64,000 bases of DNA from an uncultured Eubacterium sp. (GCA_910584645.1 CAJUAU010000004.1:133020-197019); one strand, 5' to 3'. Shown: positions 51,978 through 62,800, numbered from the stretch's first letter. The notes: generated by a model not told the origin, from the sequence alone. A program made the numbers and translations.

Positions 51978-52006
51978 TACATACACAGAATACAATATTG
52001 TGTTAA
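51978..52006 (-). promoter_or_regulatory. Promoter of the orphan/C11 operon
   Basis: Minus strand TTAACA (52001-52006), 17 bases, TATGTA (51978-51983). The same arrangement with TTGACG and TATGTC occurs in the duplicated segment at 53981-54046, so spacing and position are conserved between copies. RNA would start about 32 bases before ATG 51939. Confidence 0.5.
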
Positions 52007-52060
52007 GCCTTCTATTTTCCTCCCATCGCCAATTTCAGTTGTTTCAGAATTTTTACATCA

Positions 52061-52113
52061 AAAAAAGGATATTTACCCGGCGGAAATTATTTCCCAGGTA
52101 AATACCCTTTTTT
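52061..52113 (-). terminator. Rho-independent terminator of the zinc-ribbon gene
   Basis: Arms 52061-52077 and 52097-52113 pair over 17 bases with one mismatch, and A/T runs at both ends give a U tract on either strand. It lies about 105 bases past the stop codon of the zinc-ribbon gene and before the promoter of the next operon. Confidence 0.85.
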
Positions 52114-52217
52114 AGCTATAAAAAAATACAATTAACCCCTTGACAACCTCTACAAAATATTGTATTTTGTTAAGTTTTAAAAGGTGTGCCAGTCTCCCGA
52201 AAATGGAAACATCAAGA

Positions 52218-53816
52218 TTAAATATACTTATACAAGTAATCATATTTCTCTAATAATTGGCAGAATTTATATACTTTTTTTATATTGTTCTTCTCTGATG
52301 AAGTAATGGTATGGCTTCTAGATCCCTTACCATCTGCCTCAAATCTCACCGTAGCTTTTTTAGATGTAGTTATTTTAGAAACTAAATTGTCGATACTATC
52401 GAATACTTCCGAATAAGTCAAACTAGTCAGGTATATCCACTCGCATATACCATCCCCGTAAATTACCTGTGTATAACGATCTGAATAACTAACAGGATAT
52501 GTCACTCTATATTTTCCCGATGCAAATTTTACAAATTCAGTAAAAATCCAATCATCTTGCTGAAAACCTGCGATCAACATAAAATCTACTTCCCTTTCTT
52601 TTTTATCCACTCTCGCAGTTGCTTCCATGTTTATTGACCTGGAAATATTAAGATATTTAGGATCATAGCCCTTATTTACTACTGTATAATTTCTATCAAC
52701 AGAATCATATTTCAATGTTAAATTTGATTTAAGTGCTTTAAATTCAGCTACAATTGCATTCTTAATTTTTTTCTTGTATGATTTCGTTTTATTTGAAATC
52801 GTATTACCAGTATCATAGGATTCGTACTGTTCTAATAACTCCACTGCCTTATCATACTTTTTCTTATTTGCAAGCGCCGATGCTTTTTTTGTTACCCACG
52901 CAACCATAGCGTTTGTTATATTGTCTTTAACACCACTCACTTTGCTGTCCTCTAAATACTCAGAAGGAACTTCATTTAAAGCTTGAAATGCCTTTAGAAA
53001 ATCATTCTTTTTCGCTAGTTCTTCTGCATTTAAAACCTCATAGTCTTTTACTTTCACTTTAAGTTCTGTAAGCTTTGCAGTTAGATCACCATCATTCTCT
53101 AAATAATCAATATATTTTATGGAACCCTCAACATCTTTATAGGATGGCTCGCTGGCAGAAATCTGCTTGTTAATCTCATTTAGCACTGATTCCTTATGCG
53201 CCGTCTTACATTGATCTATTTGTTTTTGCGCATCCGCATAATTCGAATCTGTCTCTATAACCTTTTGGTATTTCGAGACAGCAACTGAATATTTCTTATC
53301 TGATTGAGCTTTATTCGCTTCATCATAACTAGTTTTAGATGCTTTTATTTCCTTTATTTGCTTTTCATACGATACTACATCATAATTTTTATAATTCGCC
53401 GCAACAAAATTTTTTAGGCTCACATATGCATCATACTTAGCCGAATCTTTCGCATAATCACCTACCGCAGACGATAATACATCTTCCAGCCCTTTCTCGA
53501 ATTTTGCTGATAATTTGTTATCTGATTTTATCTCATCATCAAATATTGCCTGGGCCTGTTTAATATCTCCTTCTTTTAAATAATTCTGAGCCTTTCTAAC
53601 CGGTGAATTCATATAGAAGTAAAATGTTATCCCACCACTTGCTACTACAACCACAATGAAAGTTATCAATAAGATCTTCCACCAATTGAAATTTTTTAGA
53701 AGTTCAAATTGGCTTTTATCTTCTCTCCTTAACTTGAGTTTGTACCCACAGTTAGGACATTTTTTCACTGTATCCGAAATTTCCTTACTACATTCTGGAC
53801 ATTTTATTAATGCCAT
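52218..53816 (-). CDS. Zinc-ribbon, single-span membrane protein with TPR-like repeats
   Basis: A 532-residue protein. The N terminus has a zinc ribbon (CPECSKEISDTVKKCPNCG, two CxxC pairs) in the cytoplasm, then a single membrane span at about residues 47-68, then an extracytoplasmic region of helical repeats resembling tetratricopeptide units (AQNYLKEGDIKQAQAIFDDE, YDEANKAQSDKKYSVAVSKY, LANKKKYDKAVELLEQYESY) to about 340, and a C-terminal domain of mixed strands. Such zinc-ribbon membrane proteins are common in Firmicutes and their function is mostly unknown. Base composition is clearly more AT-rich than the flanking genes, and the gene sits between two copies of a duplicated segment, so recent insertion is possible. 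Confidence 0.8.
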   Translation of the reverse strand: MALIKCPECSKEISDTVKKCPNCGYKLKLRREDKSQFELLKNFNWWKILLITFIVVVVASGGITFYFYMNSPVRKAQNYLKEGDIKQAQAIFDDEIKSDNKLSAKFEKGLEDVLSSAVGDYAKDSAKYDAYVSLKNFVAANYKNYDVVSYEKQIKEIKASKTSYDEANKAQSDKKYSVAVSKYQKVIETDSNYADAQKQIDQCKTAHKESVLNEINKQISASEPSYKDVEGSIKYIDYLENDGDLTAKLTELKVKVKDYEVLNAEELAKKNDFLKAFQALNEVPSEYLEDSKVSGVKDNITNAMVAWVTKKASALANKKKYDKAVELLEQYESYDTGNTISNKTKSYKKKIKNAIVAEFKALKSNLTLKYDSVDRNYTVVNKGYDPKYLNISRSINMEATARVDKKEREVDFMLIAGFQQDDWIFTEFVKFASGKYRVTYPVSYSDRYTQVIYGDGICEWIYLTSLTYSEVFDSIDNLVSKITTSKKATVRFEADGKGSRSHTITSSEKNNIKKVYKFCQLLEKYDYLYKYI

Positions 53817-53866
53817 ATTGTATTCCTCCTCTGTTTATATATTAATTATGAATAGCTACGATAAAT

Positions 53867-53895
53867 AATATATCATTATCAATATCACAAGTCAA
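53867..53895 (-). promoter_or_regulatory. Sigma-A promoter of the zinc-ribbon gene
   Basis: Minus strand TTGACT (53890-53895), 17 bases, TATATT (53867-53872), with transcription expected about 45 bases before ATG 53816. Confidence 0.7.
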
Positions 53896-54024
53896 CAAAT
53901 GTCATACTTGAGACAATATGTAATGCTTATTTATTGGCACTGTGTTATTTCATCTTAAATTTCTCCATTTAAAATATCTGAACTCATATGGGGACATACA
54001 CAGAATATTGTACTACGTCAAGTC

Positions 54025-55356
54025 CTAAAAGGTGTGCCAGTCTCCCTTCTCAATGAAATCCAGCACGCCTAGAGATTCATACCATTTCTTATATATCTCC
54101 AAAACATCCTTTGGCACATAAACTTCACAAAAAACTGGAACCGGAGCACGGGAACTTATTATTCCGATTACTTTTGGTGGTTCATTCCCCCGATAGCATA
54201 CTCTTGAAGACACACTTACTACAGGACAAAATGCATGTATCTCCTTCACACTTGCAGAAATGTCCAGCACCTTTAAACTACAATAGGGATCTTTAATCAA
54301 ATCTCCACAAAGACTTGCATTTTCCGGCAATTTTGTAATGCAGTCTGAAATTATCAGCTCCTTTTTTGTGGCAATACCGACTGCCAGGGCACCATCAGAT
54401 CTTCTGTAAATACACTGACCATCTCTGGCAAAAACTGAATTTCCAGTATCTACGGTGACATCTTTCAATTTCTTCCCTGCCAGACAATGTTGTTCCAAAT
54501 TCACGATATTTTTTCCCAAGTGTACCGCCGCCACCTGAGAATTAATGAAAGCATATGTTTTGATTGAATTCACTGTATCCGAAATTTCTATATCCTTTTT
54601 TCCCGGAAACACCCAGACAAGTTTCTCTTTATCCTTGGACAGGAGAGTTCCCCGGTAAGTAGTAAAATTCCTGTTGGATTTTGGCAAAGTCACTTTAGAC
54701 AGACGGGGACAGTCTTCAAAACAAGTCCATCGAATGTTTGACAGTCTTTTGGGGAGCTTGACCTCACGCAGCTTTTTACAGCCATAAAAACACTCATACT
54801 CCAAGGTTTTTACTGCATCTGGTATGTCCACTTTGGTCAGTTTTCTCATCCCGCTGAAAGCACTCTCATCCAACTCTGCCAATGAACGGGGGAACGTCAT
54901 TGTCCTGACATTCCGAACAGCATTGCAATATCCGTCTGAATCATGGGCATATTCCACCCAGCTGCCAAATACATTCTGATAAAAATCCAACTCATCCTTT
55001 GGCACAAAAGTCATATCTGCGCCAATCTTTGTCACCTTTGCCCCCTTAATTCTTTGGGGAAAATGCAATTGTGACGGTGCCTGCTTTACCTTGGAAGCAC
55101 TCTCCTCTCTCGGATATTCATTTGACTTCCCAGATGCTTTAGATCTAGTTTCTACAAAATATATCCACGTTTCTTTTTTATCCTTGGACAGATATGCATG
55201 AAAGCGAAATCCACCTTTTAAAACTGTATATTTTTTCTTCATATTCCATTTCTTCATTCTCCATGATTCTGCCCTGCCAGCTTTTACATCAGCTGCCGAT
55301 ACCACCAGACATGCAAACACCAGCACCGCCATGATCCATAATCTCTTTTTTTCCAT
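54025..55356 (-). CDS. Secreted BspA-like leucine-rich-repeat protein
   Basis: A 443-residue protein with an N-terminal signal peptide (MEKKRLWIMAVLVFACLVVSA), a beta-rich segment, and BspA-type LRR_5 repeats from about residue 110 (for example FPRSLAELDESAFSGMRKLTKVDIP and DAVKTLEYECFYGCKKLREVKLP). Such proteins are surface or secreted adhesin-like proteins; the ligand here is unknown. No cell-wall sorting signal is visible. GGGGGTGAAAAAAAG precedes the ATG. It starts 27 bases after the toxin gene and could be read from the toxin-antitoxin promoter. Its last codons are repeated at 52181-52198. Confidence 0.85.
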   Translation of the reverse strand: MEKKRLWIMAVLVFACLVVSAADVKAGRAESWRMKKWNMKKKYTVLKGGFRFHAYLSKDKKETWIYFVETRSKASGKSNEYPREESASKVKQAPSQLHFPQRIKGAKVTKIGADMTFVPKDELDFYQNVFGSWVEYAHDSDGYCNAVRNVRTMTFPRSLAELDESAFSGMRKLTKVDIPDAVKTLEYECFYGCKKLREVKLPKRLSNIRWTCFEDCPRLSKVTLPKSNRNFTTYRGTLLSKDKEKLVWVFPGKKDIEISDTVNSIKTYAFINSQVAAVHLGKNIVNLEQHCLAGKKLKDVTVDTGNSVFARDGQCIYRRSDGALAVGIATKKELIISDCITKLPENASLCGDLIKDPYCSLKVLDISASVKEIHAFCPVVSVSSRVCYRGNEPPKVIGIISSRAPVPVFCEVYVPKDVLEIYKKWYESLGVLDFIEKGDWHTF

Positions 55357-55383
55357 CTTTTTTTCACCCCCTTCTTTTTATCA

Positions 55384-55695
55384 TTATAATAAGTTTTTGT
55401 ATTCCTGTCTTCCATCTACAATAGCGTATATGGTAACAACTCTTTCATCGCTATTTACTTTATAAAATACCAGATGTCTTTCCACAACAACAACTCTGTA
55501 TCCCTGCTTCCGCAAAATTGAATACTTGGGTATACTGCCACACAGCGGAAAATCCTCTAACCTTTTTACCGCCTTTTCTATTTCACCCAAATAATTAAAT
55601 GCTATATCTATACTTCCCGAATCATCCGCAATATAGAAAATAATATTTCTCAATTGTTCATCTGCCTGATCTGTCCTGACAATTTTATACTTCAT
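55384..55695 (-). CDS. RelE/ParE family toxin
   Basis: A 103-residue protein of the RelE/ParE superfamily: an N-terminal helix pair (ADEQLRNIIFYIADDS and AFNYLGEIEKAVKRLEDFP), then GYRVVVVERHLVFYKV and VTIYAIVDGRQEY. ParE members poison gyrase and RelE members cut mRNA; this sequence looks nearer ParE by the helix-rich start and the GYR..v..hlvfY pattern, but the target is not certain. It overlaps the antitoxin gene by 11 bases, the usual arrangement. Confidence 0.88.
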   Translation of the reverse strand: MKYKIVRTDQADEQLRNIIFYIADDSGSIDIAFNYLGEIEKAVKRLEDFPLCGSIPKYSILRKQGYRVVVVERHLVFYKVNSDERVVTIYAIVDGRQEYKNLL

Positions 55696-55966
55696 TGTTT
55701 TTCCTCTCTATCAGGGATTTCCTTATATCATCAAATGTATCCTTCATTGGTGCTACTCTTCCGTTCACAACATCCTCTTCCGCCCCTGCCAGCATTCGTA
55801 ACAATTCCAATTCAGACTTCATCTGGTAAAAATCCTGTAATCCTAAAATTACCGTATCCCCACGTCCATTCACTGTAATAATAACCGGACTCCTTTCCTC
55901 ATGGCATTGTCTGGATATTTCACTATAATGATTTCGTAAATCGGATGATGGTCTGATTGCTTCCAT
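55685..55966 (-). CDS. Phd/YefM family antitoxin
   Basis: A 93-residue antitoxin. The N-terminal half (MEAIRPSSDLRNHYSEISRQCHEERSPVIITVNGRGDTVIL) is the DNA-binding Phd/YefM fold, and the acidic C-terminal half should wrap the toxin. I use ATG 55966 with AGAGGTG six bases upstream; an upstream GTG lies too close to that site. It is the first gene of the pair and should repress its own promoter through the palindrome just upstream. Confidence 0.88.
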   Translation of the reverse strand: MEAIRPSSDLRNHYSEISRQCHEERSPVIITVNGRGDTVILGLQDFYQMKSELELLRMLAGAEEDVVNGRVAPMKDTFDDIRKSLIERKNNEV

Positions 55967-55989
55967 AATAAACACCTCTCTTGCATTTT

Positions 55990-56026
55990 ATAGTCATATT
56001 ATACCCTAATATGACTATGTATTCAA
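55990..56026 (-). promoter_or_regulatory. Toxin-antitoxin promoter with palindromic operator
   Basis: Minus strand TTGAAT (56021-56026), 17 bases, TATAAT (55998-56003). A perfect 12-base inverted repeat (55990-56001 and 56007-56018) covers the -10 element. This is where a Phd-type antitoxin dimer would be expected to bind for autoregulation. Confidence 0.8.
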
Positions 56027-56069
56027 TCATTAATTTTTCATTTTTCTCCATAAAAATGTTTCCCATACT

Positions 56070-56400
56070 CTATTCCCCCAAATCATAGATCTCATCTAAC
56101 AATCTGTCGAAGGATTCTATAATAAGATTATTTTTCAGCTCAACAAATTTTGCTGCCGATGAATATTCAACAATATCCCCGTCACGCCGAAATAAAAAAA
56201 ATGTAAGAGAAATATACTCTGTTTTCCTTGTCTCAAAGTACTTTGCAATCATATAATCATGCGTGGATATAATAATCTGTACACCACTCCTCTATAATTC
56301 GCATAGAAGCTCTCCCGCTTTTAAACGGTTTTCACGTTTCGCGGTATTACGTCCAACGGAAATATCCACTTTAGCAGAATTGAAAATAGCTGCCAGATTA
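56070..56400 (-). pseudogene. C-terminal remnant of an AAA/SMC-like ATPase
   Basis: On the minus strand one frame reads RLKAGELLCEL, a TAG stop (56292-56294), then RSGVQIIISTHDYMIAKYFET and on to a stop at 56070. ELL-EL-SGVQIIISTHDYMIAKYFE is the end of the ATPase domain (the switch histidine region) in AAA_15/AAA_21 type ABC-like ATPases. A single in-frame stop and no Walker A or signature motif upstream show a dead fragment. The left boundary is firm; the right boundary is approximate. Confidence 0.65.
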
Positions 56401-56665
56401 AAGCTATTTTTCTTATTGCTTGTACCAGATATAGCCTTAGCATATATACGTACTATCCGTACAGAAATAAGCAAACTGGCTAATATGCCCCAAAGGATAG
56501 CACCAGTTTCCGAAGAACCCTGGCATTCTCGTGGTATTCGCAAAATGTCATTTACCAAAAACGTAATCAGCTTAAAATGTTGGCAGAAATGGATTTTGAT
56601 TAATACCGGTACCCTATTGTCTACAGTCTGGAGAGTATCCAAACACTCTTTTGACCTTAACATCA

Positions 56666-56694
56666 TTGTATTTTTTTGGCATCGGTAGTATACT
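56666..56694 (+). promoter_or_regulatory. Probable promoter of the giant LRR gene
   Basis: TTGTAT (56666-56671), 17 bases, TATACT (56689-56694), pointing to the 56877 gene with a long leader of about 175 bases. Confidence 0.55.
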
Positions 56695-56777
56695 ATAGGT
56701 ATAAATCTAAAAATCCTTCTGAAACCGCAAAAGACGAGGCATGGAGAATTAGTGTGAATTGGAGGTGATAACATCTG

Positions 56778-56825
56778 ATGAAGGAAGAACGCCCTCTTCT
56801 GTTATCTGATTTAGAAACTTCTTAA
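56778..56825 (+). CDS. Possible 15-residue leader peptide
   Basis: ATG 56778 follows GGAGGTGATAACATCTG, a strong ribosome site though ten or so bases away, and reads MKEERPLLLSDLETS before a stop. It lies within the long leader of the LRR gene. It may be a leader peptide or the remnant of a lost gene; only the position and ribosome site support it. Confidence 0.25.
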   Translation: MKEERPLLLSDLETS

Positions 56826-56876
56826 CCAAGTAGTCTTGATTGGCTACAACATTATTATAGCAAGGAGGCTTGATTT

Positions 56877-59800
56877 ATGAAAAGAAGCAGGAAAATAGCA
56901 TTCATTCTGACGGCAGCGCTACTGTTGCAGCTGTTGCCCCTGGAAGGCCTTGCAGCGGTGTGGGATGCCGCAGGCATCAGCCGGACGGTACAGGCGGCAG
57001 ATGATGGCGTATCGAGTGGGAACGATGGGAATATTCATTGGGAATATACCGATGATACCCGTACCCTCACTTTAACGCCTGTGGGAGGGGAATCAGTGAC
57101 AATGCCGCAGTATAACTATGGTGATAACGGGTATCCATATGATAGGACGTCAGCACCTTGGAACTGCCATGCACTTGATACATATCGTCTTGTTGTAGGG
57201 AGTGGTATTGAAAATATTTCTGAGTATGCATTTTATGGCTTCGATTACCTGAAATCAGTGACGATGGAGGGAGTGACGGAGATTAGTGCACGGGCGTTTT
57301 CCGACCGCCCCGGTTTGCAGACGGTGTCAATGCCCAAAGTAGAATCGATTGGCGATTCAGCGTTTTCTGGCTGCACGTCATTGACGGGAAAGATAGAGCT
57401 GGGCAATGTGACAGCGATTGGCCAGTCTGCGTTTTCAAACTGTAAAAATTTAACTTCAGTGGATATACCCAAAGTAGAAACGATTGGGAATTCAGCGTTT
57501 TCCGGCTGCACGTCATTGACAGGAAAGATAGATCTGGGCAATGTGACGGAGATTGGGGATTCAGCGTTTTTTAATTGTAATAATTTGAACGAGTTTGGGG
57601 GAGATTCCGGGTCGGCGGTAATTCCTTCCCAAAAGGTGGAAAAGATCGGTGCAACAGCATTTTACGGCTGCGGGAAACTGACATCGGTGACAATCGGTGA
57701 AGGCGTCACAACCATCGGCGACAGTGCTTTTGCCTCCTCCGGCTTAACGGATATTAAATTTCCTGAGTCCGTCAAGTCTGTCGGCACAGGGATTTTGAAG
57801 GGCACGAAACTGACAGATGTTTCGTGGCCGAAAAATGTGCCAAAGATTAGCGAATCTGCTTTTGAGGGATGCAATAGTTTGGAGAAAATAACAGTGCCGG
57901 ACTGGGTGACCGGGATCGGCAAAAAGGCATTTTTCAACTGTACCAATTTAGCAGAGGTCATAATTGCCGATGACGCAAATGGCGGTGATGGCAGTGGTAG
58001 GAAGGCTATTGGTGAAGAGGCTTTTTCCGGGTGTGCCAAACTGACGCAAATAGATTTGGGGAAGGTCTTGAAGTCTATTGGCAAGTCAGCATTCAACGGC
58101 ACGGGAATGACGAAGTTTACCGTACCGGCATCGGTCGATGAGATCGGGATTAATCCCTGGGTGGGAGGAGAACTAGAGGAGTTTGAGGTTGATTCTGACA
58201 ATCAGCGGTATGCGGTGGACAATGGCATGCTGGTAGAGAAAAAAGATGAGACCTATACGGTGATTAGTTATCCCTGTAAAGGGAAAAACGAACCTACTGT
58301 ATCTGGCTGGGTCAGGGAGATTCAGGAAAGCGCTTTCCAGAAGACAAAAATTACAAAAGTGAAATTATCGGAAGGACTGGAGACGATTGGCAAACACGCC
58401 TTTTACCAGTCATCAATTGAAAACGTGCAGACACCGACAAGCCTTCGGACAATAGGGTATGAAGCCTTTGCCGAGATGAACCAGCTTCAGGAAGTAAAAC
58501 TTTCGGAAGGGCTGAAGACGATAGGAGAACGCGCCTTTTATAATTCACCACAGAGAGTGACGATTCCTAGCAGTATTCAGACAATGGGCAGATATGCCTT
58601 TGCCAGTGAGAAGCAGCAGACGAGCAGGCTGCAGGGCGTAGAACTTTCGGAAGGGCTGGAGACGATTGGCGAATACGCCTTTTATAATTCAGCTCTGGAG
58701 AGCGTGACGATTCCCGGCAGTATTCGGACAATGGGCAGATATGCCTTTGCCGGCATGTACCAGGGGCAGAGCAAGCTGCGGAGCGTAGAACTTTCGGAAG
58801 GACTGGGGAAGATTAGCGAGTACGCCTTTTATAATTCAGCGCTGGAGAGCATAAAGACACCGGCAAGCCTTCGGACAATAGGGGATAATGCCTTTGCCTA
58901 TACGAACAAGCTGCAGGACGCAGAACTTTCGGAAGGGCTGGAGACGATTGGCGAATACGCCTTTTATAATTCAGCGCTGGAGAGCGTGACGATTCCCGGC
59001 AGTATTCGGACAATGGGCGGATATGCCTTTGCCAGCATGTACCAGGGGCAGAGCAAACTGCGGAGCGTAGAACTTTCGGAAGGACTGGGGACGATTAGCG
59101 AGTACGCCTTTTATAATTCAGCGCTGGAGAGCATAAAGACACCGGCAAGCCTTCGGACAATAGGGAATAATGCCTTTGCCAATACGAACAAGCTGCAGGG
59201 CGCAGAACTTTCGGAAGGGCTGGAGTCGATGGGCACATATGCTTTTTATCGGTCGGCGTTGGAGAGCGTGAAACTGCCAAAAAGCCTTGAGGAGATTAGC
59301 GATAATGCCTTTGCCTATACGAACAGCCTTAAGGATATAAAGTTTTCAGAAGGATTGAAGGTTATTAAGTCCTATGCCTTTGCAGGAGCTGCCGCATTGG
59401 AGCAGGTGGATCTGCCCGGATCGCTCGTGACCATCGAATACGGCGCTTTTAGTGGAGATACGGCATTAGTGACGATAAATGCGGAAGGCGGCCATATGAC
59501 AGCGATTGGTGCGTCCGCGTTTAGCGGCTGTACAAAATTGCAGAATGTTCTGTTGGGCGGTGAGCTTCTTGATATTGGCAGTTCTGCATTTAATGAATGT
59601 AAGTCAATAAAGGAGATTGCCCTGCCGGATAAGATGAAAACGCTGGGGGACAATGTATTTTCCGGCTGCACCGGATTGGAGACGATTGATTTTCCGAATA
59701 GCATAACCAAAGTTGGAAAGGGTGCGCTCAGTGGGTGTACGGCATTAAAACGGGCGACATTTGGCACAGTCATTCAGGAGATCTCCGGGGATGTCTTTGA

Positions 59801-62800
59801 GAACTGCCCTAGTATCACGGAAATCACTGTTTCTGTCAGGAATCCGTACATGATGGCAGAGGATAACATAATATACAGCAAAAGCAAGAAAAAGTTAATT
59901 TATTATGCTGCAGGCCTTCCGGATGAGAAGTTCTCTGTTCCCGAGGGCATAGAAGTGATTGGCAGCAAATCCTTCACGTACTGCGCCCATCTGGAGGAAA
60001 TCCGTTTCCCAGCTTCTGTCAAGTCCTTGGAAAAAGAAGCAGTATTTTTGAATAAGAAGATAGGCAAACTTTTCTTTTTGGGGGATGGACCGGAATGTTC
60101 CGTGAAGGAAGAACTTTCCAAGCGTGAAACCAGCTCGTCAGAAGGAAATACAATTTATCATTATACTTATAAGCAGTATAATGATTCCATTGTTAAGGAT
60201 AGGGCAGTAATTAATGTATATGCCCGGCAGGGAACTTCCGGCTGGGGGAAGGGCTGGACGGAAAAGACCAAAGAGGATACTTTTAGCGGTAATAAAGATC
60301 TCAAATACGAATGGGAGTATAGGAATTGTGATTTCAACGACAAAGATTGGGATCCCACCAAAACAGATGTCTCCAATGGGGTTTATGGCGGTCTGAGTTG
60401 GAAGTACCGGGATGATGTGGGGGAACTGACATTTTCCGGCAAAGGGAAGATTCCTGATTTTGCGGAAGACGATCTGCCTACCTGGACGGATGAAGACGAT
60501 ACATCCGAGAGCCATATGAAGGATATCCGCGTAGTTAAGACAGATGGTGCGGATGAGATTGAGATAGGGAATAATGCCTTCCGGGGCGCATCCAGGCTGC
60601 ACACGATTCTGGCAGGGGATCACCTGACAAGGATTGGAGAGGGAGCCTTTGCTAACTGTACGGGCTTGGTGAGCGTGGATGTGTACTGCGTAAAACAAAT
60701 TGAAAAGGAGGCTTTTCAGGGGGACACGTCCATTGTGGACGATTTGGATGCGCGTAATGCTGAATTTTTGGGCGAAGGTGCATTTAAAGGCTGCAGTGCC
60801 ATGAAAGGGCTTTTGCTGGGCGAGAAGCTAAAATCTATCGGGTCAGCAGCATTCCAGTCCTGCAGTGATCTGGACACAATGATCGTGCCGGAGTCTGTTA
60901 CCAGTATCGGGGAAAATTGTTTCAAGGGATGTGAAACGCTGCGGTCGATCAATATTCCAAAGGGAATACGAAACATTCCGGCGGGAAGTTTTGCAGAGTG
61001 CAGTAACCTGCAGAAAGTATACTTCTATGGGGATTATCCGGATACATGGGCAGAAGATTCCTTTACGGGATGGAATGAGGATTTGAAGCTTTGTTACAGG
61101 GCGGGCAATGAAACTTGGGGCAGTGCCGGAAGCGATTGGAATGACATTCCCTTGATGGCGCTGGATAAGTTTTATAAAGTGGGTAAGGATGCGTATTCCT
61201 TTGTAGATTCACGGGAAGCTTTTGGCTATGATAAAGATTACATTATCCCATTCCAGCGGTATGCGACAGCCCTTCAGAGTATTAACCTTGGCATGTACTA
61301 TCAGGAGCTGGATAAGTTCTGGAGGGGCAGCTGCTTTGGAATGGCATCCTCCACAATGGAGCTTTACGAAGGAAAACTCTACAAGGCCAGCGACTTTAAT
61401 GAGTCTGCAAAGAACGTGTATGGACTGTCTGCCCCTGGAAGTTATAAAGCCAAGCTGACAAAGATGATAGAAATTTACCAAGTGTCCCAGCATGCTGACA
61501 AGATAGGCCAGGAACTGTATAAAAATTTTGGCAAATACCGTTCCCTTATGGGACAGGTGGAGGAATTTGAACGTTCCGGCGGACTGAGCGTTGATGCGTA
61601 TGCGGATCCCGTTATCATTTGTGTATATACGGACTATTCCGGTCATGCGCTGATTCCGGCCGCAGTCAATATGGATAAGGAAGGCAACTATATTTTGGAC
61701 GTATATGACTGCAGGTATCCGGGGGCATTGCAGAAGATGAAGATTAAAAAAGACTTTTCGGGTATCGAATATAATGGGTATGATACGGCATCCTTTGTGA
61801 GATATTCCACTGTGTGTGAAGTGCTGAAGGAGGCAGACTTTACGGGACAGAATCTTAAGTGGAAGACCAGTGACAGCAATAGGGTACACCTGGCAGTGAA
61901 TCAGAAAGACGTATCCATTGTGAATGGCGGCGGAAGAGACCACACGGAAATCAAAGGAGCGTATGAGCAGCACCTTGTGGCTGCGGGGGAGGAAAGCAAG
62001 GACGCTTTTGGCGGCATCCGAAGTTTCGTACTGCCTCTGAACGATTACAAAGTACAGGCGGAGAATGTAGAGGGTGAACTGAAGTACTATGCAGCTACGA
62101 ATAATTTCTTTGCAGAAGCGGCGACATCTGACAAGGATGCCCAGCTGACTGTGCATGGTTTCAAAGGAGAGGATGGTGATAAAATCGAAGTGTCTTCTGA
62201 ACATCCCGAAACGAAGACGGATCTCACGATTGTGGATAAAAACGGCATAAAGAAGGAGATTTCCCTGACGGGAAGCGATATTACTATTGTAATGAACAAA
62301 AATAAGGGAATGACGATGGAAGTTTCTGAGGACGCAGCTGATGTGATGGTAGATGGAAAAGCTGTTAAACTGCCGCCTGACAGGAAGGCCAGCATTTCAT
62401 TTTATGCTTCAGAAGATGAAAACCCATTGAGCATCCGTGATATGTCATGTGACATTTCCCTGGATAAGGACGGCGTGCTGAGCGGTACGGCAGAAGCATG
62501 TGCCGTATGGGCAAAAGAGGCTGCGGATAAGGTGGGAGTTGGCTTCAAGGTAAAAGGCGAGAAAGGAAACGTAATCGCTGAGTATGAAACAACGACAGAC
62601 CTCACAGTTGGGGCACAGCAGATTAACCTGGAAATGAATAATGTCAAATCAGAGCTGGGTGATTTGTCAGGAGAATTTGGAGCAGTATGTGAAATGACGC
62701 TGACCGACCAGAAAGGCAATACTGCTACAGCGACATGTTCCGATGTTACTTTAGCTGCCGGAGAAATAGCGTCACCTGTGCCGACAGCCGCACCGACGCC

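Larger units (their letters stand above)
51963..52198 (-). repeat. Split copy of the segment at 53981-54046
   Basis: The end of the small LRR gene and the bases after it (53981-54046) recur here in two pieces. Positions 52153-52198 repeat the last codons (GGGAGACTGGCACACCTTTTA on the minus strand, only 20 of these identical bases needed to see it; the match includes the GDWHTF tail). Positions 51963-52007 repeat the promoter-like part. About 145 bases containing a terminator separate them. The zinc-ribbon gene lies between the two copies. Confidence 0.7.
56401..56876. other. Mostly non-coding region before the giant LRR gene
   Basis: I see no intact gene except a possible 15-codon reading frame (56778-56825). 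The region holds the probable promoter of the giant LRR gene (56666-56694) and a leader of roughly 175 bases. Confidence 0.5.

Noticed and set aside
56292..56774. Intact 160-residue protein
   Set aside because: Its end joins in frame, across a stop codon, to a conserved ATPase tail, so it is part of a decayed gene; the rest has no motif.
58641..59204. CRISPR array
   Set aside because: The repeats are coding LRR units without unique spacers.
61209..62204. 331-codon minus-strand frame inside the giant LRR gene
   Set aside because: It lies opposite a continuous 2182-residue reading frame with domain motifs, and has no start signal.
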